A DNA stretch of 64,000 bases from Edaphochlamys debaryana (Eukaryota; Chlorophyta; Chlorophyceae; Chlamydomonadales). The position numbers were made by a program, and so were the translations under genes. The notes beneath the pieces are model-generated. The model had not been told where the DNA came from and ran no database searches. It saw only the letters and a program-made list of their open reading frames with translations. Every line of letters begins with the position of its first letter. Within the stretch, counting starts at the first letter, position 1. This document shows, one piece after another, positions 1 to 11,635 of this stretch. The stretch is from NCBI GenBank assembly GCA_016858145.1, contig JAEHOE010000017.1, positions 434,001 through 498,000 of the forward strand, given 5' to 3'.

Positions 1-240
1 CTCCCCCTCCTCCTCCCGGCACGCCCCTCGTCCCCGGTACCGTGCTGCCGCCTCCGCCCGAGGTGCCCCCCCCTCCTCCTCCCGGCACGCCCCTCGTCCC
101 CGGTACCGTGCTGCCGCCTCCGCCCGAGGTGCCCCCCCCTCCTCCTCCCGGCACGCCCCTCGTCCCCGGTACCGTGCTGCCGCCTCCGCCCGAGGTGCCG
201 CCTCCTCCTCCTCCCGGCACGCCCCTTGTCCCCGGTACCA
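1..240 (+). repeat. 66-bp coding tandem repeat (22-residue Pro-rich unit)
   Basis: About three and a half copies of a 66-bp unit encode LPPPPEVPPPPPPGTPLVPG plus TV. Each unit contains GGTACC. Copies are almost identical in DNA, so the array is recent or homogenised. It continues beyond the left end of the window. It forms the hydroxyproline-type spacer before the first folded module of the membrane protein. Confidence 0.9.
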
Positions 241-3200
241 TCGTGCCGCCTTCGCAACCCCCGGCCGTGCCCCCTCCGCCGTCCCCTCTTCCCCCCAACT
301 CCTCCCCGTCGTCAGCTGGGGACCCAGCTCCTCCTTCCCCTTTCCCCGTGGACCCTGGTCACTCCACCTCGCCCGACCCTCCTGCCCCCACGCCAGCCCC
401 TCCCTCTCCAGTCTACCCAGGGCACCCCCTCTCCTTCAGCCCCCCCGCCCCCCTCGGCCACAACCCCGCCCCCAGCCCGCCCTCGCCCTTCGCCCCGTCG
501 CACGACACCGTGTACGGCAGCGCTTACGTTATTTCGTACCTTTCCAACTGCCAGGCGTACCTCGACGTGGATCTGGACGGCTCGTACGACGACGGCGCGG
601 AGCCGGGCGCCATAACGACGCTTTCGGGCTTCAGCTTTACCGCGACGAATGCCGCGATCGCGACTGCGCCGATTCGCGTCCTTGCTCATTCTGATTGGAG
701 GCCTACCAATCAGACGAGCCCGGCAGATGAGGGTCCTGGAGGCCGGCAGTGCTACGAGCCTGCGACGGGCATGCGCAGCGCTTACCCGCTCGCGGCGCCG
801 CCGGGGATCCGGATCCTGACGCCGCTGACCACGATCGTGACTGAGCTCATGTACGGCACCTGGGCGGCGGATCCGAGCACGGCGCACGTGGAGCGGGAGC
901 CGGCTGCTGCTGCGGTGCTGGACTACTTTGGATTCGGATCTGATCTGGATCCGACCGCGCCCGGCGCGTTTGACGCGCTGCGCGAGTCGCGGCTGCTCAG
1001 CACGCACCGCGCGGCCTTGCTCGTCCAGGCCGAGCTGCGGGCGCTGGTGTGGACTTGGTTGGGCGCCAGGTGAGCGAGATGGGGAGGGCTCCGGGCGCCA
1101 CGGGCCAGGGTGGCCGGCCTTGTCTCCTTCAAACACTGAGCATGGGGCATTGCCTTGCGCCTATACCGTATCAGTCAAACTGTCTACGTGTCCATCCCAC
1201 TGAGCGTCGATGTCCCCTCCGCCGCAGCGTGTTTCTTGACACCTCTGTCCCCGAGGCGCTGCCCCGACTCATGCTGGAGTCACAGAGGGCCCTGGCGGCG
1301 CAGGTGCGTTCGCGCAGTAGCGGCGGGCGCTGGGGCAGAGGCACGGAGGCTCTGTCGCTCTTTGCCCTCATTGTCAAACCCTGAACGCTCTGAGCGAGTT
1401 AAAGATCTCTGACCTGCCTCGGTGCCGCCGCGCCCTGGCCGCACAGGTGTACGACAAGTACGCCCCCTCCAACTTGACCTCGGGCCCAGCGGGGCCCACG
1501 CGGCGGTTGGCGCTGGGCCTCAACGTCTCGGCCCTGGTGGGCCGCGAGGCGGACCTGTACGGCCTCGTCCTGCGCATGTCCCTTCGCCTGGCCAGGTGAG
1601 GCGAGGGGGCCGTGATCTCTGGCAAAGGAAGGTTAAGCCCCATGAGGCCATAAGGGCACGCTGCGCGTTGACACCAGGCCTGCGCCTCACCATGCGCGTG
1701 ATCACCTGATCGACCTCAATCCTCATACCTACCCGCCGCAGCCTCCAAGTGGCTAATCCGGGCTTCGTGTACGGCACCGAGGTATTCCTGAACGCCGACA
1801 AACTGGCGGCGGTACTGGCGGCGGTAACGCAGGTGCGTATCATTGCTGGGGCCGTGGGGGCCCAGGGGTCAGACCAGTACCTACCTTTCTCAAACCGCCA
1901 AAGGCGTACCTGTGCCTGATCCTGACACTCCACGCCGTACTCTGGCCGTACAGTTCGAGGCCGCACTGGCGGACGCCGGCCTGAACGCGACGTCACCAAC
2001 CGCCCTGGCGCGGGTGCAGCGGTTGGCCTACGTGGCAGCCTCGCTGCTGTCGCAGTGCGTGGCGGGCCTCAACGTGCCCAGCGCGGGAGCGGGCAACGCC
2101 ACCGCCGTACTGCAGGTACGGCACAGATCTGCATGGGATGTGCGTTGTCAGCTGTATGCACACCATCGCTTTAGATCACGATCTTAAATGCCGCCGCCGC
2201 TCAACCTCCACCGCCTTTCCCACCAGGACTTTGCCTCTTGCTCCAGCCCGGCCGCCCTCGCCGCCGCCGCCGACGCCCTGGCAATCGACCTGGGCGCCCC
2301 GGGCACGTGCGCGGGTACGGCAACGCCAACCGTCGAGATGGCCATGTCGTACTGCTACGACCCCAGTCCGTACAGCTGTACGGCACCGGACGGCACGGCG
2401 GCTGTCGTGGAGTGCGTGGCGCCGCCGTCCTGGGACGCGACCAGCGGGTGAGAGCAACGGCGCAGCGCCGGCCCCATAGACGACAGCAGGCCCTGTGCTG
2501 TAATCCCAGGAGCCGTGCCTCCTCGCTGGCCCTCCCTCTCACTGCCGCTTCGCCGCTCCCCCCACTCCCTTCACGCGCTCAGGCGGGCTTTCCTTTTTGC
2601 CCGTTTCCCTGTGCCTCCATGCCCCGGTTGGTCCTCCCACTCACGCCCTGTTCACCGCTTCCCCTCCCTCCTCAGCGCTCTGGCCTGGACCGCCGCCTGG
2701 GACGCCTCCGCCCTCCCCACGGCGCTGCAGGCGGGCGGCTTCCACGCCACGCTGGACCGCTTCACGCCCACGGCCGCCTTCCTGGCGGGGGCCTGGGCCC
2801 CCGCGGGCGCCTACCGCCTGAGCCTGGGCTCGGCGGCGGACGTGGGCGCGCGGCTGGTGCTGGAGCTGGCGGACGGTGGGTCCAGGCAGGGTGATGACGT
2901 GGGGCCTGGCGGGTGTCAGACGTGCATGTGCAAGCCTTCAGGCGCTCCCAACCCCCGCTCGGCGTCCACTCAAGTCGTCTCATCACGTCTCATCCCACCC
3001 CCGCCCCCTTGCCTCAGGCACCAACCTGACGGTGACTAAGGCCTCCGGCCTGGCGCCCTCGGGAGCCCTGGCCCCGTCCGCCGTGGATCCCGTCACGGGG
3101 ACCGTTACGTACGACAGCCTGATCCTAACCGCCAGCCTGGCGCGGCTAACCGTCACCTTCAGCGTGCCGCAGCCGACCGCAGCGGCTGGGTCGGGCTGGA

Positions 3201-6200
3201 TGGAGATGGTACGGCAGATGCCGCCGTCGGCGCCGCCGGCGTACCCCGGCGTGCACGCCCAGCCGCCGCCGTACGGCGCCTACGGCGCGCCGCCGCCGCC
3301 GGCTTATGTCCCACAGCCGCCGGGCTACGCCCCTCCTACCCCCTCCTACGGAGCCGCACCTCCCCCCGCTACGCCGCCTGGCGCGACGCCGCCGCCAGCC
3401 ACGCCGAGTGGAGCCGCACCTCCCCCCGCCACCCCCTCCTATGGCACCCCCGCGCCTCCCCCCGCTGCCCCCTCCTACGGAGCCCCACCTCCCCCCCCCG
3501 CCACACCTATCGGCACGGTGCCTCCTCCCGCCACCCCCTCCTATGGCACGCCGCCGCCCCTCGCCACTCCCCCTTACGGTGCCCCTCCCGCTCCGGCCGC
3601 TCCTCTGTACGGCTTCCCGCCCGTGCCGTATCCCCCCGCGCCAGCCTCCACGCACCAACCGCCGCCGTACGGCACGCCTACTCCGCCTGTACCGGCCACG
3701 TACGGCTTCCCGAACATCCCCGCCCCTCCTGCGCCCAACCCGCTACCGCCGGCCTCACCCCTTGCCGGTGCGCCTCCTACCCCCGCGCCGTCCTACGGCG
3801 GCTCTCAGCCCCCCGCCTCACCCGGAATGGGATCTCAGCCCCCCTCCTCACCCGGAATGGGATCTCAGCCCCCCTCCTCACCCGGAATGGGCACTCAGCC
3901 GCCCGCCTCACCCGGAATGGGATCTCAGCCCCCCTCCTCACCCGGAATGGGATCTCAGCCCCCCTCCTCACCCGGAATGGGATCTCAGCCCCCCTCCTCA
4001 CCCGGAATGGGATCTCAGCCCCCCTCCTCACCCGGAATGGGCACTCAGCCGCCCGCCTCACCCGGAATGGGATCTCAGCCCCCCTCCTCACCCGGAATGG
4101 GATCTCAGCCCCCCTCCTCACCCGGAATGGGATCTCAGCCCCCCTCCTCACCCGGAATGGGATCTCAGCCCCCCTCCTCACCCGGAATGGGATCTCAGCC
4201 CCCCGCCTCACCCGGAATGGGCTCTCAGCCCCCCGCCTCACCCGGAATGGGATCTCAGCCCCCCGCCTCACCCGGAATGGGATCTCAGCCCCCCGCGTCC
4301 CCCTCCGCCGGCTCTCAGCCCCCCGCCTCTCCTGGCATGGGCACTCAGCCCCCCGCCTCCCCCTCCGTCGGCTCTCAGCCCCCCGCGTCCCCCTCCGCCG
4401 GCTCTCAGCCCCCCGCCTCTCCTGGCATGGGCACTCAGCCCCCCGCCTCCCCCTCCGTCGGCTCTCAGCCCCCCGCGTCCCCCTCCGCCGGCTCTCAGCC
4501 CCCCGCCTCTCCTGGCATGGGCACTCAGCCCCCCGCCTCACCCGGAATGGGCTCTCAGCCTCCCGCCTCTCCTGGCATGGGCACTCAGCCCCCCGCCTCA
4601 CCCGGAATGGGATCTCAGCCCCCCGCCTCACCTGGTATGGGCACTCAACCTCCGGCCTCGCCCTCCGTCGGCTCTCAGCCTCCTTCGCCTCCCCTGTCTG
4701 GTTCCCAGCCCCCATCTTCACCCCTCCTGGGATTCCAGCCCCCGTCGCCTCCGTTCTCTCCGGGGATGGGCGGGTGCTCTGGAACGGATCCTGCATCCGC
4801 CCAGACCCAGATCGCCCTGTCGTACTGCTACGAGCCAGATCCGTTCACCTGTACGGCACCGGATGGCTCGGCGCCCGTCATGCAGTGCTCTGACCCGCCT
4901 GGCTGGGATCCTTACCTCGGGTAAGCCTCGGCTCCATAAGCCATGACGTACCGGGATTGCGGCCCACGCACCCCGGTACCTTCATAACACTTCCAAACTC
5001 CAGATAGCACGCCACTGGCCGCCCCATTAGGCACCGGCAATGCATTGCCTCAACACACCCGCGGCCGGCTCAACCCTGTGTCAATGTGCTGTACATGCCG
5101 TACATCACCCCCTCCACCGCACCCCTGTCACCCCTCCACGCCTCCACCCGCAGGGAGATGGCCTGGGGCGCGGGCTGGGACGCATCCACGCTACCCCCCT
5201 CGTTCCGCACCGACGGATACAACGTGACGCTGCACCGCTACACCGCCTGGGCCGCGTGGGCCACGGCGGGGGTGTACGAGCTGCGCCTGCTGGCCAGCGC
5301 ACACGTGGGCGCGCGGCTGGTGCTGGAGCTGGCGGACGGTGGGTCCAGGGAGGGTGGGAGGAAGGGGATGCAGGGTGGAGGGCGGTACGTGCTGTGCTGC
5401 GTGCATTGCGTGGCGTGGGCGTGTGACGCGAGCTGTGAGCTGCCAGTCTGGAGCCATACCAGGGAGGGAGGAAGGGGATGGAGGGATGGAACCTCACATG
5501 ACAACCTGCTCCGCCGCCTCATTGTGACCCCAGGCACCCTCCTGACCCTCACCAAGACCTCCGGCTCCTCCTCGAGCGGCCGCACCTTCGTCCCAACCGC
5601 CACCGACGCCGCCGGCAACGTCATCTACCACGGCTTGCCCATGCCCACACGCATCGAACGCATCTCCATCACCTTCTCCGTCTCCCCCGCCGCCCCCGCT
5701 GCGGAGTCCGGCTCCTTCAGGCTGATCCGGGAGTACCTGCCGCCCTCGCCCGCGCCGCCCGTGCCCTCGGTCCCGCCGGCGTCGCCTGGGGCCGTCGCGG
5801 TGCCGCCTGCGTCGCCCGGGTCTGCCGTGCAGCCCCCGGCGTCGCCCGGTATGGGCTCTCAGCCCCCCGCCTCGCCCGGTATGGGCTCTCAGCCCCCCGC
5901 CTCGCCCGGTATGGGCTCTCAGCCCCCCGCCTCGCCCGGTATGGGCTCTCAGCCCCCCGCCTCGCCCGGTATGGGCTCGCAGCCCCCTGCCTCTCCTGGT
6001 ATGGGCTCGCAGCCCCCTGCCTCTCCTGGTATGGGCTCGCAGCCCCCTGCCTCTCCTGGTATGGGCTCGCAGCCCCCTGCCTCTCCTGGTATGGGCTCTC
6101 AGCCCCCTGCCTCACCCTCCGTCGGCTCTCAGCCCCCTGCCTCACCCTCCGTCGGATCTCAGCCCCCTGCCTCACCCTCCGTCGGATCTCAGCCCCCCGC

Positions 6201-9200
6201 CTCTCCTGGTATGGGCTCTCAGCCCCCGGCATCGCCTGTCTTTGGACCCCAGCCTCCGCCGTCGCCTCCGTCCGTACCGCCCCGGCCGGCCGTGCCTTCG
6301 CCCTCGGTCCCAGCAACTCCCTCGCCCACGGCCCCCGCCTCACCGCCCTCCGCCCCTGCTCCACCGCCGGGCCCGTCTACGCCCACGACCACCGGTGCCA
6401 CCCCCCCGCTCCCCCCATCGCCAACCCACGGGACCTACCCGCCAGCACCGACGCCCCCTCGTGTGGCCTACCCTCCTTTCCCCGGCTATGGTCCAGCGTA
6501 CCCACCTTCTCCCGCCGCCTACCCGCCGCCTTCTCCCGCCGCCTACCCGCCGTCTTCCTATGGCGTGTATCCCTCGCCACCGATGCCGTCCCCCGCCCAG
6601 CCGCCGCTCTCCTCCTTCCCATCCCCCGCCGTGTCCGTGCCGCCTCCCCCCGCCACTCCCTCCCCAACGCTGCCTCCCTCTCCGGCCCCCCGCGTCCCCG
6701 GCGACACCCTCCCGCCCGCCTCGCCTGCTCCCGCGGCTGTGGCCCCGGCCACACCGCCTCCCATGCCCGCTCCAACCGTCAACGGTACGGCCCTTCACGG
6801 AGAGGCGTACGACGGTTATCTGCATGGATGTACGGTGTACCTCGACCGCGACTCGAACGGTGCATTTGACGCGTCGGAGCCGAATGCCGGGACCGTTTAC
6901 ATCTCACAGGTGGGGTGCACGAAAGGACGAAGCGGTGGCTATGGGCAAGCAGGGGGCACACGCGCTTCTCTCTTCTCCTGCTCCAATTGTTGTGCATGCC
7001 ACAAGCAGGGATTGTGAGCAAGCAGGGGTTGGGTCCACCTCGCAGCCGTGTTGGTGACGCATGACTTGCAGCCATCTTTCTCCCCGCGTCCGATCCTCGT
7101 CCAACCCTGTGCCTCCCCCTCCCCCTCTCAGGGCCAGGGCGCGGACTTCACGTCCTGGCTGGGATGGACCCTGGCCCTGCCGTACAACACATCGTACGAC
7201 GGCCTGAATGTACGGCTGATGGCGGCGTCGGGCACGCTTCTGGCGGCCGACCGCTCGGTGCCGATTGATGCGGTTGGCAAGCCCGCCGGCGGTTGCTACG
7301 ACGCCGCCACACACCTTCGACTGCCGGTCGGACTGGCGGCGCCCGCCGGCCACTGCAGCGTGCTGTCGCCCGCCTCGACGCTGCTCGTCCATTGGGCCGA
7401 GTCGCTCGTCAACGCCACGCTGTCGTACAGCGCCGCCGTGCCCGTGGCGAAGCAGCAGCTGGCGGACGCGCTGGGCCTGACCACGACCAGCGGATTCTGT
7501 ACGGCAGATACGTACCGCGACTTCATCCAGGACGGCGCGGCGAGCGCGGAGCGCCTGCTCCGGGCCGAGCAGGCGATCATGGGCCTCGTACTGGGCACGT
7601 GCTCCTTCCTGGCGGCGGGCCCAACCGCCCAGCCCGCCTGCGGCCCGTTCGCCTTCGCCGCCCTGGCCGAGCAGATCCGCATCCGTACCGCCAACGGCGC
7701 CGCCGTCAGCCTGTCTGACATCAACCTCATTGCCGCCGTCATCGACGACGCCGCCGACGCGGCCTCCGCCGACGGCCGCGTGCCGCTCAACCCCGCCAGC
7801 GTCACCGCCGACCCTGCCCGCGTCGCCGCCCCCGCCGGCGCCATCGTGCGGGCGTTACGGCTCCAGGAGCGCCATTCCGCCCTTCTGCCGCTCCTGCGCG
7901 CGTCCATGATCACTCAGCGCGAGGTGGCGGCGGCGCTGGCGACCTTCGGCGCCGCCGCCGCCACGCCCGCCGCCGATGCCATCGCCGCGCTCGAGGCTGC
8001 CACGTCGGACGCAGCGCTCGAGTCGTACATGGACGCGCTGCCGTTCCTGCCGGGCGTCGTACTGCCGGGGTACGGCATCCAACAGGGCGCGCCGGAACGG
8101 TCCCCGCCGCCGCCGGGCACGCTCGTGCTCAGCCGCGGCTCGCCCGACGACAAGGCCCTGTGGCTCGGTATCGCTATCGGCGTTCCTCTCGGCGCCGGCC
8201 TCATCTTTGGCACCCTGTTCCTGGTAGCTCGCCGCCGCAAGCAGGCCCAAGAGGCCCGCCGCCAGGCCTACGCCGTAACGATTGACGAGTCGACTGCAGC
8301 GGCGGCGGCCAAGGCCGCGGCGGCGGCGGATGCAGCGCCGGCGGTGAACGGCAACGGCAACGGCGCCGCCGCGGCGGCGGCACCTGCGGCGCCGCCAGGG
8401 CCCGGGAACGCGTTCGCGGGGCTGTCCCTCGTGGCGGCGGCGGTGGCGGCGGAAGATCTGGAGACGGCGTCCCCGGTCCCCAGCCCTCGCTTCCCTGCGC
8501 CTCGCTCGTCCGGGTCCGGTCGTGTGTCCGGGTCCGGCCGGACGTCCGGACGGGTCCATCCGGAGGGCGGCAGCGACTCTGGCGGCGCGGCTCAGCGGCT
8601 GTCCCCGGGCGCCTCGCCTCGGTCCCACACCAGCCCCGGCCAGGCGCCGCCGCCGTCGGCGGCGGCAGCCGCGTCGCCGATCAGGAACGGTAGCGCCCCC
8701 GGCGCCGCCGCCGCCGCCGCCGCCGCCTCGGCGCCGCCGCGCAGCGAGCCGCTCCTGGGCCCCGCGCCTCCGTCGGGCCCCGGGCCCTGCGTCGCCGCCA
8801 TTATCCCCATCCTCTGGCCGCCGCCACCGCTGGCACTAGCCGCTGAGGCCAACGGCAGCGCCGCCGCCGAGCCGGCGACAGCGGCGGCTGCCGACGGCGC
8901 CGCCAGCCCCCGCGGCGAGCCGGTGGTGGGAATGGAGCTGCTCGCCAGCAAGGAGTCCATCGCGCCCAGCCGTAACGCCAGCGCCAGCGGCGGCGGCGCG
9001 GCCAGATCTGGATCCGACATCAACCTCAACGAGTTCATGCGCATGCCGGCGAGCCGTACAGGCTCCGCCTTTTCGGCTACCGCCGCTGCGGTGGCGGTGG
9101 CCTCAGCGGCGGCTGCCGCCGCCGCCACGCCGCCGTCGCCCCGGGGCGAGGGCCCGCGCGGGGAGGCCGAGGTGCGGCCGAGCATTACTAACGTCGACGA

Positions 9201-9243
9201 GGTGGAGCTGGCGGTGGCGGCGGCGCCACTGATGGGCCTGTAG
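1..9243 (+). CDS. Modular Pro-rich type I membrane protein, 3' part of gene
   Basis: Exons: <1–1069, 1228–1303, 1447–1595, 1742–1832, 1954–2115, 2227–2447, 2676–2875, 3018–4920, 5154–5338, 5534–6909, 7132–9243 (TAG). All phases agree, giving 2,513 residues in the window; the start lies upstream. Order of parts: Pro-rich repeats; a module beginning with an EF-hand-like loop (YLDVDLDGSYDDGAEPG) and followed by helical sequence; a Cys module (SYCYDPSPYSCTAPDG); a PA14-like beta module; a long QPPASPGM repeat; a second Cys module (SYCYEPDPFTCTAPDG) and second PA14-like module; a second repeat block; a second EF-hand-like module (VYLDRDSNGAFDASEPN). A single membrane helix (ALWLGIAIGVPLGAGLIFGT, about 8155–8229) is followed by RRRK and a roughly 330-residue Ala/Ser-rich cytoplasmic tail. 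Inferred role: cell-wall or surface protein anchored in the plasma membrane. The PA14-like call is by pattern only. Confidence 0.8.
3800..4690 (+). repeat. 30-bp coding tandem repeat, about 29 copies
   Basis: A 30-bp unit encoding GSQPPSSPGM or GSQPPASPGM repeats nearly 30 times inside exon 8 of the membrane protein. The unit falls into subtypes (GIGS/TQPPASPGM, SAGSQPPASP, SVGSQPPASP) arranged as higher-order blocks of 3, which suggests unequal crossing-over. SP-rich units of this type are normally rod-like O-glycosylated shafts in volvocine wall proteins. Confidence 0.92.
5830..6237 (+). repeat. Second 30-bp coding tandem repeat, about 13 copies
   Basis: The same ten-residue QPPASPGM unit as at 3800–4690 reappears in exon 10 after the second PA14-like module. 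Most copies use TCGCCCGGT or TCTCCTGGT for SPG, while the first array mostly uses TCACCCGGA, so the two arrays have been homogenised separately. Confidence 0.9.
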
Positions 9244-9244
9244 T

Positions 9245-9291
9245 GGGCCCAAGCGGGCCTGCCTGTTGGCGGGCAGGGCCCAAGCGGGCCT
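9245..9291 (+). repeat. 16-bp direct repeat just after the stop codon
   Basis: GGGCCCAAGCGGGCCT occurs at 9245–9260 and again at 9276–9291, 31 bp apart, within the 3' UTR of the membrane protein gene. Each copy is itself close to palindromic (GGGCCC and GGGCCT ends). No function is evident. Confidence 0.7.
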
Positions 9292-9855
9292 ACCTGTCGA
9301 GCTCGACTTGGACTAGGAGGTAGTGGACTGTGGATGAGCGGGGATGAGGTAACTGGGGGTATCAGTTGATTGGTGTGGGCTTCTTGTCTCGTTGCTTGTC
9401 CGAATGGTGTCATCAAGGTTTGTGCTGCCCTCGAGGTAAATGGCTTTGGAACAGTATGATCTTGCCAGCGTGAAATTACGGGGCTGCCGAGCTTCTTGCT
9501 GCGGCTTGTGTGCAGGCTAGACGGCGCTCTCTGGAGAAGAGAGACCTGCTTCTTGACCTGCTCCTACTTCTGACCACGAGTCCCTTTGACCTGACTGATT
9601 CACACCATTCTTTGACGCTTCGTGACGCTTTCCTAACTTCCCCTGACTTACTTCCTTGTACTTGATGAGGGATTAGTACCCGCACAGCCGCACACGGCAC
9701 GTACGGTGGGTTGCGGTTTGGTTGGTAGGCAAGGCTTCTATGGGACCCGCTGGGCTGGAACACATGAGCTTACGGTACCCGATGCTCCCTGCACACTTGT
9801 CAAAGGACAGTAGCTAGACTATATGGGTCATGACACGACAATTCATAGCGTCTGT

Positions 9856-9860
9856 TGTAA
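9856..9860 (+). terminator. Poly(A) signal TGTAA for the membrane protein gene
   Basis: TGTAA is the standard poly(A) signal in Chlamydomonas-type algae. This is the first one after the stop at 9243, giving a 3' UTR of roughly 630 nt. Another TGTAA lies at 10084–10088. Confidence 0.5.
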
Positions 9861-11618
9861 CGGGCAAGTGTGCGGCAAGAAGCGGGCTGCCTTGACTGCT
9901 GCTGCCGCTTGCGGTGGTCTCTGTGTAGCATGAATGATAAGCTGTTAGACTTTGAATGTTTGAAGGACGGTGCTGTCGCGCGTAGCATAGTAGCGCAGAG
10001 GGATATCTACCATACGGTGCATGGGAGCATGGGTCATGCGTGAGTGGCTGGGAGGCGCTTACGTGGCCTTAGAAGAGCAGGAGTGTAAACGTGTGTGTGA
10101 AGTGTGCCTTCTATCGGGCTACCTCACCTTGATGCTCCGCGTCAGGCCGTGCCCTCGCCGGCATGACACCAACCCCGCACGCTGGGAGGGGCCTCAGTCC
10201 CCATGTGGCCCTCACCCGGGAACCGACCCCGCGGGTGAGCAGGCTCCCGCTAGCGCGCATGCCATTCATCACCCCACCCCGCGCTTGCTCCCCAAGGGTC
10301 CCCCCCACATGACCGACCTCCTCCCATTGCAGCACACAACCCCTGCCCGTGCGCTAGCTACGGGCACCGCATGCCCCACACCACTTAACTCGTTGGTTGA
10401 GTCGTCGCCTGACCAGCTGGGGGCAAGACCCGGTCAGCTGCATCCTGCACGTCGCATCGACACCCGCCACACGTGACCCGCCACCGCCCCAGCCCACCGC
10501 TATCAACCTGGCGAAGTGGGCGCCGGCATGCCAAGGTGAGTATGGATTGTTTGCACCCGTGCACGACTGTAGGGGCTGAAGTTGACGTGATGAGGCCCGC
10601 GTGGGAGCCCACGAGGCCGTACCCGCACGGGCCAATGGGGCCGAAAGGACCTTGGGATTGAGTCAAGGCTTGCCCAGGGACTTGCCCTACCGAGAGGGCA
10701 CCGTGCCGGGCCGCCAGCTCCGGGCTATGGCCGCCAGGGCCCAGCAAAGCGAGGGAAGGGGGAAGGGGGGGAAGGCTGTAGGGGGGAAGGAGGAGGAGGG
10801 GAGGCAGGACTAACTCTTCCTGGTGCTCCCTCGGGCTGCCTGGGGCCGCGTCCCGGCAGCAGGTACCGCTCCACTACACACGTCTGGGAGCACGTCGTCC
10901 GCCCTCGCCTTTCGAGGCGGTCCACCTCCGATGAAAGCTTGGCGATGTCTTTTATGCACTCGCGTCGATTTCGAGACCGGGGGCCACTGCGCGAGCACGA
11001 GCCGTCCCGCTTCACTTCCAATGCGCGGATGCGAGCCCGGTACAGAGAGCCCCCAGCCACGCCCTACCTCGCAAGCTGTAGACATAGTACTCGCCTACGC
11101 CTAGCGGCATTCGCCAGGCTCTATCACTTCGACAAGCGCTGGGCCCACGTCGGCCGTCGGCCCAAGTTCTGCCGCGGCAATCGTTTCCGGAGCGTGTAAC
11201 AATAACATCGGGCCTTGTAGAGGCTAGTAGGTGCTGCAGGAGCGAGCCGGAGTCCTTATAGACCTGTCGCGGGGGTTGGCCCTTCACATTCCTCGGGATG
11301 GTCGCGGCAGAAGCGAGGAAGCGGGGCAAGTGGAGCCTATTCTGCTGCCGTTGCGCCGGGGGAACCAGCTCGCCTCCCATCAGCGTTCACCCGTCCTGGT
11401 CAGGAGGCCCAGGGCACCCGGAGCCCTCCCACGCAGGTACGCTCAGCCGGGCGAGGTTCCGGTAGTTGCAGCAGTATCACGCATCAAGGGGATGTCCAGA
11501 CCCTGTTTCCGTCCACGCGGGACCGTGTACTTTCCGTCCCAGAGATGGTCATCAAATACCTCCGCCGCACAGCTCAGCTCTAGGCGGTAAACTCCCGTTT
11601 GAACCTTTGCTGCTGCAG
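9861..11618. other. Intergenic stretch, no supported gene
   Basis: About 1.75 kb between the membrane protein and the next gene. Reading frames are open on both strands but none shows convincing protein-like composition or a consistent splice model. A minus-strand open stretch around 10725–11380 starts with a true ATG at 11380 and includes a coil-like segment (RECIKDIAKLSSEVDRLERR). It may be a relic and is not called as a gene. Confidence 0.5.
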
Positions 11619-11635
11619 TTCAACTGGCGCTCGCC

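Noticed and set aside
312..1136. Long minus-strand frame opposite the membrane protein
   Set aside because: It is a mirror frame of GC-rich Pro codons (Arg/Gly-rich product) with no ATG-supported gene structure. The plus strand has phase-consistent exons and recognisable modules.
3306..4946. Plus-strand SPPPHPEWDL-type repeat frame
   Set aside because: It is the +1 shadow of the 30-bp QPPASPGM array. Repeat periods divisible by three keep every frame open.
10725..11380. Possible minus-strand gene with coil-like RECIKDIAKLSSEVDRLERR
   Set aside because: The two open stretches are in different frames and no convincing donor/acceptor pair joins them. Only the composition of one segment looks protein-like.
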